Assembly (NCBI GenBank): GCA_016703945.1 | Contig: JADJBC010000004.1 | Span: 69,501-133,500, forward strand | Direction: 5' to 3' | Source of the DNA: Candidatus Aalborgicola danicus | Lineage (GTDB): Bacteria; Pseudomonadota; Gammaproteobacteria; Burkholderiales; Burkholderiaceae_C | Length of the DNA: 64,000 nucleotides | In this document: positions 59,215 to 64,000 of the stretch, piece by piece | Numbering within the stretch: position 1 is the stretch's first letter | How the letters are laid out: each line of letters starts with the position of its first letter | Translations under genes and position numbers: made by a program | Notes under the pieces: model-generated | Database searches by the model: none | What the model was told of the DNA's origin: nothing | Seen by the model: only the letters and a program-made list of their open reading frames with translations

Positions 59215-60019
59215 TGATGGCTACCACACGTCCGCTTGGTGCTGCGCGAACCCGCGCCCCGTGGCTGTGGGCGACTGCCGGTGCAGTGCTCGGCCTGCTG
59301 GCCGGCACCACCGTGTTTGCCCCAGCGGCGTGGTTGGCCACGGCCGTGAGCCAGGCGAGCGGCCAGCGGGTGGAACTGGCGGGCGCACGGGGCACCCTAT
59401 GGCAGGGCTCATCCCAACTGGTGTTGTCTGGTGGGCTGGGCAGTGGCCAGGCGGTTGCCCTGCCGGGCCAGATCCATTGGCGCATTCGCCCGGTGTGGGG
59501 CGGCCTGCAAATCAGCCTGGCGGCTGACTGCTGCACACCACAACCCCTGGAATTGCACGCCACTGCGGTGGGATGGAATGGGGCGCGGCTGGTGTTAGGC
59601 AATGGCCAGTCCCAGTGGCCGGCCGGTTTGCTGGCCGGATTGGGCACCCCTGGAACACCGTTCAGCCCCAAGGCCAATTGGCCGCCACCAGCCAGAACGT
59701 GGCCGTGGAGTGGACCCCCAGCCGCACCAACCTTTCCGGCAGCGTGCAGATCGACGCGGTGCAGATGTCGTCCCGCCTGTCTACGCTGTCGCCCATGGGT
59801 AGCTACCGCATCACGCTGCAGGGCGGGTCCGAGCCCAGCCTCCAATTGACCACGCTGGACGGCAGCCTGCATCTGACCGGCCAAGGCCAGTGGGTCGCCC
59901 AGCGGCTACGCTTTAACGGCGTGGCAACGGCCGCGCCCGACAAGGTCGAGGCCCTGTCCAACCTTTTGAATATTGTGGGGCGGCGCGATGGCGCACGCTC
60001 CATCATCACCGTGGGCTAA
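59214..60019 (+). CDS. gspN: Type II secretion protein GspN, with one frameshift
   Basis: GspN is an accessory T2SS protein with one N-terminal helix (WLWATAGAVLGLLAGTTVFA) and a beta-rich domain. The first frame runs to about 59645 and the second continues to 60019 (SGSVQIDAVQMSSRLSTL). Adding one C to the C4 run at about 59646-59649 restores LGTPWNTVQPQGQLA, a conserved stretch of GspN. About 268 residues result, a normal length. The shift is therefore probably a homopolymer error. Confidence 0.82.
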
Positions 60020-60036
60020 ACATGAGAACTCGCCAC

Positions 60037-62146
60037 ATGACAACACCCCTCTTCCCAACGTCCGCGCCAGGTCAGCGCCGCAGACGCTATTATTTCGATA
60101 GCTGCTTACGCAATATTCGCGGGGGCTACAGGCCTTTTTTCTATAAATTCCTTAGCGCAAACGGCCAACACCACGGCCGCCGCCGGAAGTGTCAAACGCG
60201 GTGACCCGATCACGCTGAACTTCACCAACGCCGAGATCGACGCCGTGGCCCGCACCATGGCCACGCTGACCGGGCGAAACGTGGTGGTCGACCCGCGCGT
60301 CAAGGGAACCATCACCCTGACCACGGACAAACCGGTCAGCCCGTCCGTCGCCTACGCCCAGTTTCTGGCCATGTTGCGCCTGCAGGGTTTTACCGTGGTG
60401 GATGCCGCCGGGCTGGACAAAATTGTGCCCGAAGCCGATGCCAAGCTGCAGGGCGGCGCGGTGTTTGACACGGTGCAGGTGACGGGCAGCCAGATCGCCA
60501 CCCAAATCTTCAAGCTCAATTTCGAGAACGCCAACAACCTGCTGCCGATCCTGCGCCCGTTGATCAGCCCCAACAACACCATCAACGTCAACCCTGGCAA
60601 CAACTCGCTGGTGATCACCGACTACGGTGACAACCTGCGCCGTATTGCCCAGATCATTGCCGCCATGGATGTGTCCAACGCCACCGACGTCGAGGTGATT
60701 TCCCTCAAACACGCCATTGCGGTGGACCTGGCGCCCCTGGTGCTGCGCCTGATTGAATCCGGTGGTGGCGTTTCGGCGGTACCTGGTGGCCAAGCCGATG
60801 GTTCCTTCAAGACCACGCTGGTGGCCGAGCCCCGCTCCAACACCCTGATACTGCGCGCGGCCAACCCGGCGCGTCTGGCGCTGGCCAAGTCGCTGATCGA
60901 CAAGCTGGACCAGCCCGGCACCCAAAGTGCCAGCGGCAATATCTACGTGGTGTACCTGAAAAACGCCGAGGCCACCAAGCTGGCGGTCACGCTGCGTGCG
61001 GCGTTGTCCGGTGATGCGCGCAGCCCCACCAGCGCAAGCACCCCCATTGCAACCCCGGGTGTGTCTGGAACCCCAGGCGGCTCCGGCACCACCGCCACCA
61101 GCCAGTCGTCCACCGGCGGCCAGATCCAGGCTGACGCTGCCACCAATTCGTTGATCATCACCGCGCCAGAACCGCAGTACCGCCAATTACGCGCCGTCAT
61201 CGACAAGCTCGACGCCCGCCGGGCCCAGGTCTATGTCGAGAGCCTGATTGCCGAGGTCAATGCCGACAAGGCCGCCGAATTTGGCATCCAGTGGCAGGGC
61301 GCATTGGGTCAGAACGGTGACGCAAATGTGGGCCTGCTGGGTACCAACTTCAGCATCGGTGGCACCAACATCGTCAAACTGGCCCTCACCGGAGCCACCG
61401 GATCACCCACGGTCGGAAACGGTGGCAATTTCGCTGTGGCGCACCAGACCAATGGGGTTTACGTACTGGGCTTCCTGGCGCGATATCTACAGGCCAATGG
61501 CGACGGCAACATCCTGTCCACACCGAATTTGCTGACGCTGGACAATGAAGAGGCCAAAATCATCATCGCCCAAAACGTGCCCTTTGTGACCGGCCAGTTC
61601 ACCAACACCGGGGCGGGTGGCACCTCGGGTTCGGTCAACCCTTTCCAGACCATTGAGCGCAAGGATGTGGGCATCACGCTGAAGGTAAAACCGCAAATCA
61701 GCGAAAACGGCACCGTCAAGCTGACCATTTACCAGGAGGTGTCGACCATCCAGGCCAGCACCATCAATTCTGCCAATGGCCCGACCACCAACAAACGCTC
61801 GATCGAATCCAATGTACTGGTGGCCGACGGCTCCATCGTGGTGTTGGGTGGGCTTTTGTCCGACGAATACTCCGGTGGCCAGGAAAAGATTCCCGTCTTG
61901 GGCGACGTGCCTTTGTTTGGCAACCTGTTCAAGTCCGAGGTCCGCAGCCGCAAGAAAACCAACCTGATGGTGTTCCTGCGGCCCGTGGTGGTGCGCGACG
62001 CCGCAGCGACCGACGCCCTGTCGATGGACCGCTACGAGTTGATGCGCTCGGCGCAACAGCGCTCCCAGCCCGAGAACAGCACCGCCTTGCCCGTGAACCA
62101 GGGGCCGCAATTGCCAGCTCCCGGTTCGGCTGAGTCGAAGAAGTAG
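60037..62146 (+). CDS. gspD: Type II secretion secretin GspD, with a start-region frameshift
   Basis: GspD forms the outer-membrane channel. The mature frame contains N-domains (TLTGRNVVVDPRVKGTITL, YGDNLRRIAQIIAAMDVSN) and the secretin domain with VYVESLIAEVNADKAAEFGI, ILSTPNLLTLDNEEAKIIIA and VPLFGNLFKSEVRSRKKTNL. No ATG, GTG or TTG lies in this frame between a stop at 60038 and GTG 60245. The ATGs at 60022 and 60037 are in another frame; losing one base near 60045-60056 would join them to a signal peptide (ISIAAYAIFAGATGLF). That hydrophobic core lies inside an interspersed element. The real start therefore remains open. Confidence 0.9.
60086..60147 (+). repeat. Interspersed element copy 5, at the start of gspD
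   Basis: Begins GCTATTATTTCGATAGCTGC, then TTACGC, ATTCGCGGGGGCT and ACAGGCCTTTTTT. It is the most complete copy and has the GCTAT-N7-ATAGC inverted repeat. In the gspD frame it encodes the hydrophobic stretch used as signal peptide. Confidence 0.78.
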
Positions 62147-62160
62147 GCACAAGCCGCACC

Positions 62161-63559
62161 ATGCAGTACCCCCTGCCCTACGCCTTTGCCCGCAGCCACC
62201 AGTTGCTGCTGGAAGACCAGGATGGCGCGCTGACGCTGTGGTTACACGCGTTGGAATCCGAGGCGGACTACAGCGCCGTGGGCGAGGTCATGCGCAAGTA
62301 TGGTGTGCAGCAGGTGCAAACCGAGGCCGCCGAACTGCTGCGCCAGCGCATCAGCGCCGCCTATGCCCAAAGCGAGTCCAGCGCCGCCACCGTCATCAGC
62401 GAGGTCGAGGCCGATGTGGACCTGTCGCGCATGATGCAGGCCCTGCCGGCCATTGAAGACCTGCTGGAAACCTCGGACGACGCGCCCATCATCCGTATGC
62501 TCAACGCCCTGCTGACCCAGGCCGCGCGCGACGGCGCCAGTGACATCCACATCGAACCCTACGAGCGCCATTCCAGTGTGCGCTTTCGCGTGGATGGATC
62601 ATTGCGCGATGTGGTGCAACCGAATCGCGCCTTGCACGCCGCACTGATCTCGCGCCTCAAAATCATGGCTGACCTGGACATTGCGGAGAAACGCATGCCG
62701 CAGGACGGCCGCATCAGCCTGCGCATCGGCACCCGTGGTGTGGACGTGCGTGTCAGCACCCTGCCCAGCGCACACGGCGAACGTGCCGTGCTGCGCCTTC
62801 TGGACAAGAGCGGCGGCAAGCTAAGCCTGGAATCGGTGGGCATGCAGGGCGATGTGCTGGAGCGTTTCGAACGTCTGGTGGCCCAGCCCCACGGCATTAT
62901 TTTGGTGACGGGTCCTACCGGATCGGGCAAAACCACCACCTTGTATGGCGCGCTGCAAAAGCTCGATACCCGCCGCCAGAACATCATGACGGTGGAAGAC
63001 CCCATCGAATACGAACTGGCCGGTGTCGGGCAGACCCAGGTCAACGCCAAGATTGACCTGAACTTTGCCAATGCACTGCGCGCCATCCTGCGCCAGGACC
63101 CGGACGTCATTGTGATCGGCGAGATCCGCGACTTCGAGACCGCGCAAATTGCGATCCAGGCCTCACTCACCGGGCATCTGGTGCTGGCCACGATTCACAC
63201 CAATGATGCCGCCAGCGCCGTGACACGGCTGACCGATATGGGCATTGAGCCCTTCCTCCTGAGTTCGTCGCTATTGGGCGTGTTGGCCCAACGCTTGTTG
63301 CGCAAGTTATGCACCCACTGCAATGGAGTGGGCTGCCAGGATGCGGCCGGACACGGGTTACCAGGGTCGTACCGGGGTGTTTGAGCTGCTGGTCACCGAC
63401 GACGCCATCCGCGCGCAAATCCACCACCGGGCGTCCGAAGCCGACATCCGCGCGGCGGCCTTGGCGGGCGGCATGCGCCTGATGCGGGAGGACGGGGAGC
63501 GCCTGGTGCAGCGCGGCGTCACGTCGCGCGAAGAACTGGTCCGTGTGACCCGGGACTGA
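62161..63559 (+). CDS. gspE: Type II secretion ATPase GspE, with a frameshift near the C-terminus
   Basis: GspE powers pseudopilus assembly. It has the N-terminal GspL-binding domain, the N2 motif DGASDIHIEPYERHSSVRFR, Walker A GPTGSGKTT near residue 251, the Asp box, Walker B VIVIGEIRD and the His box ATIHTND. A zinc-binding part starts LRKLCTHCNGVGC. The frame then breaks near 63335-63355; the other frame continues TGYQGRTGVFELLVTDDA and ends VTSREELVRVTRD. Joined, it has about 465 residues. The second Cys pair expected here cannot be read cleanly, so more than one base may be wrong. Confidence 0.9.
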
Positions 63560-63605
63560 GAGCCTCCGCGTGTAAGACCACGATGGGCACGCCACGCCCA
63601 TTGGC

Positions 63606-64000
63606 TTATTCCTGCCGCGACTCCAGGATTTTGTGCAACTCCTGCAAAAAGCGGGTGTTCGCAACGTCCGTGCTCCATGGCTCCCAAGGCACACCTCCGT
63701 ACACACCAACCAATGGGTCGTCCACCAGCGGCGTCACCTGAATGTTCAAAACGGTTCGAACTTCTTCACGACTCCACCCGGCCACATGAATGGCTTCACT
63801 GGCAGCGGCCAGGACATCGGCCTTTTTATGTTTCGCCTTCTCTTCGCTGGTCCACCAGGACACGCCGTACCTTGCAAACAGCATCTTTTGCATTTGCTCC
63901 ATGAGCATCAAAAATCTCTCACCCAAAATTGGCTTGAGCGGAGAAATCGGATCAAAACCCAGCAGACCCTCTTCGGCGTCGTGCAGCAGTTCACGCAGTT
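63606..64000 (-). CDS. HD-domain protein, YfbR-like phosphohydrolase, 5' end outside the window
   Basis: A minus-strand frame runs off the right edge. The visible 130 residues include LLHDAEEGLLGFDPISPLKP, which resembles the HD-motif helix of small nucleotidase-like HD proteins (family pattern LLHDAPEAYLGD), and then a helical region ending LQELHKILESRQE. The histidine and aspartate would be two of the metal ligands. It converges on gspE with 46 bases between. The substrate is unknown. Confidence 0.65.
   Translation of the reverse strand, partial: LRELLHDAEEGLLGFDPISPLKPILGERFLMLMEQMQKMLFARYGVSWWTSEEKAKHKKADVLAAASEAIHVAGWSREEVRTVLNIQVTPLVDDPLVGVYGGVPWEPWSTDVANTRFLQELHKILESRQE

Overview
The window looks like a chromosomal segment of a betaproteobacterium of the Burkholderiales, most likely family Comamonadaceae and near Rhodoferax or Polaromonas. 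This rests on gene order (bamE-dapB-exbB-exbD-leuS-lptE beside fur, and hpf-ptsN-hprK), moderately high GC and protein resemblance from memory; no search was run. No rRNA, tRNA, CRISPR array or intact transposon was seen.

Layout. 1-222 is the end of an unknown gene. 226-4449 (minus) is a four-gene archaic chaperone-usher pilus operon of the Csu/spore-coat-U type, with a frameshift in the usher. 4798-8250 holds a membrane protein, a metallo-beta-lactamase-fold hydrolase, a DUF1993 protein and the tail of a lost ABC-transporter ATPase. 8251-14154 (minus) is the envelope/housekeeping operon bamE-dapB-exbB-exbD-leuS-lptE; fur is divergent from it. 14704-16551 is hpf-ptsN-hprK. Then come corA, a methylthioadenosine salvage cluster (mtnA, class II aldolase, mtnP), fadD, pntAB, a NUDIX gene and mnmA.

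27273-53224 is a compact Lap-type adhesion system. LapB- and LapC-like type I secretion components and a LuxR-type regulator lead into a giant adhesin of about 5,400 residues (31974-48191). The adhesin has an N-terminal retention module with a TAAG LapG-type site, a very repetitive Calx-beta-like array, a von Willebrand A domain, RTX repeats and a C-terminal secretion signal. On the other strand are a LapD-like degenerate GGDEF/EAL receptor and a LapG-like periplasmic protease. A TolC-family outer-membrane protein with an extra C-terminal domain completes the export path. Expected logic: high c-di-GMP lets LapD hold LapG so the adhesin stays on the surface; low c-di-GMP frees LapG to cut it off.

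54042-63559 is a type II secretion cluster: gspC (minus), then gspG-H-I-J-K-L-M-N-D-E (plus), with gspF not in view. The window ends inside a minus-strand HD-domain gene.

Two cross-cutting signals stand out. First, a 53-62 bp interspersed element (GCTAT-N7-RTAGC start) occurs five times, three of them inside or at the start of coding regions (leuS, gspL, gspD). Second, many conserved genes (usher, adhesin, lapG, gspN, gspD, gspE) carry single-base frameshifts, mostly in homopolymers. These look more like consensus errors than decay. LapD is different: it has an in-frame amber codon.
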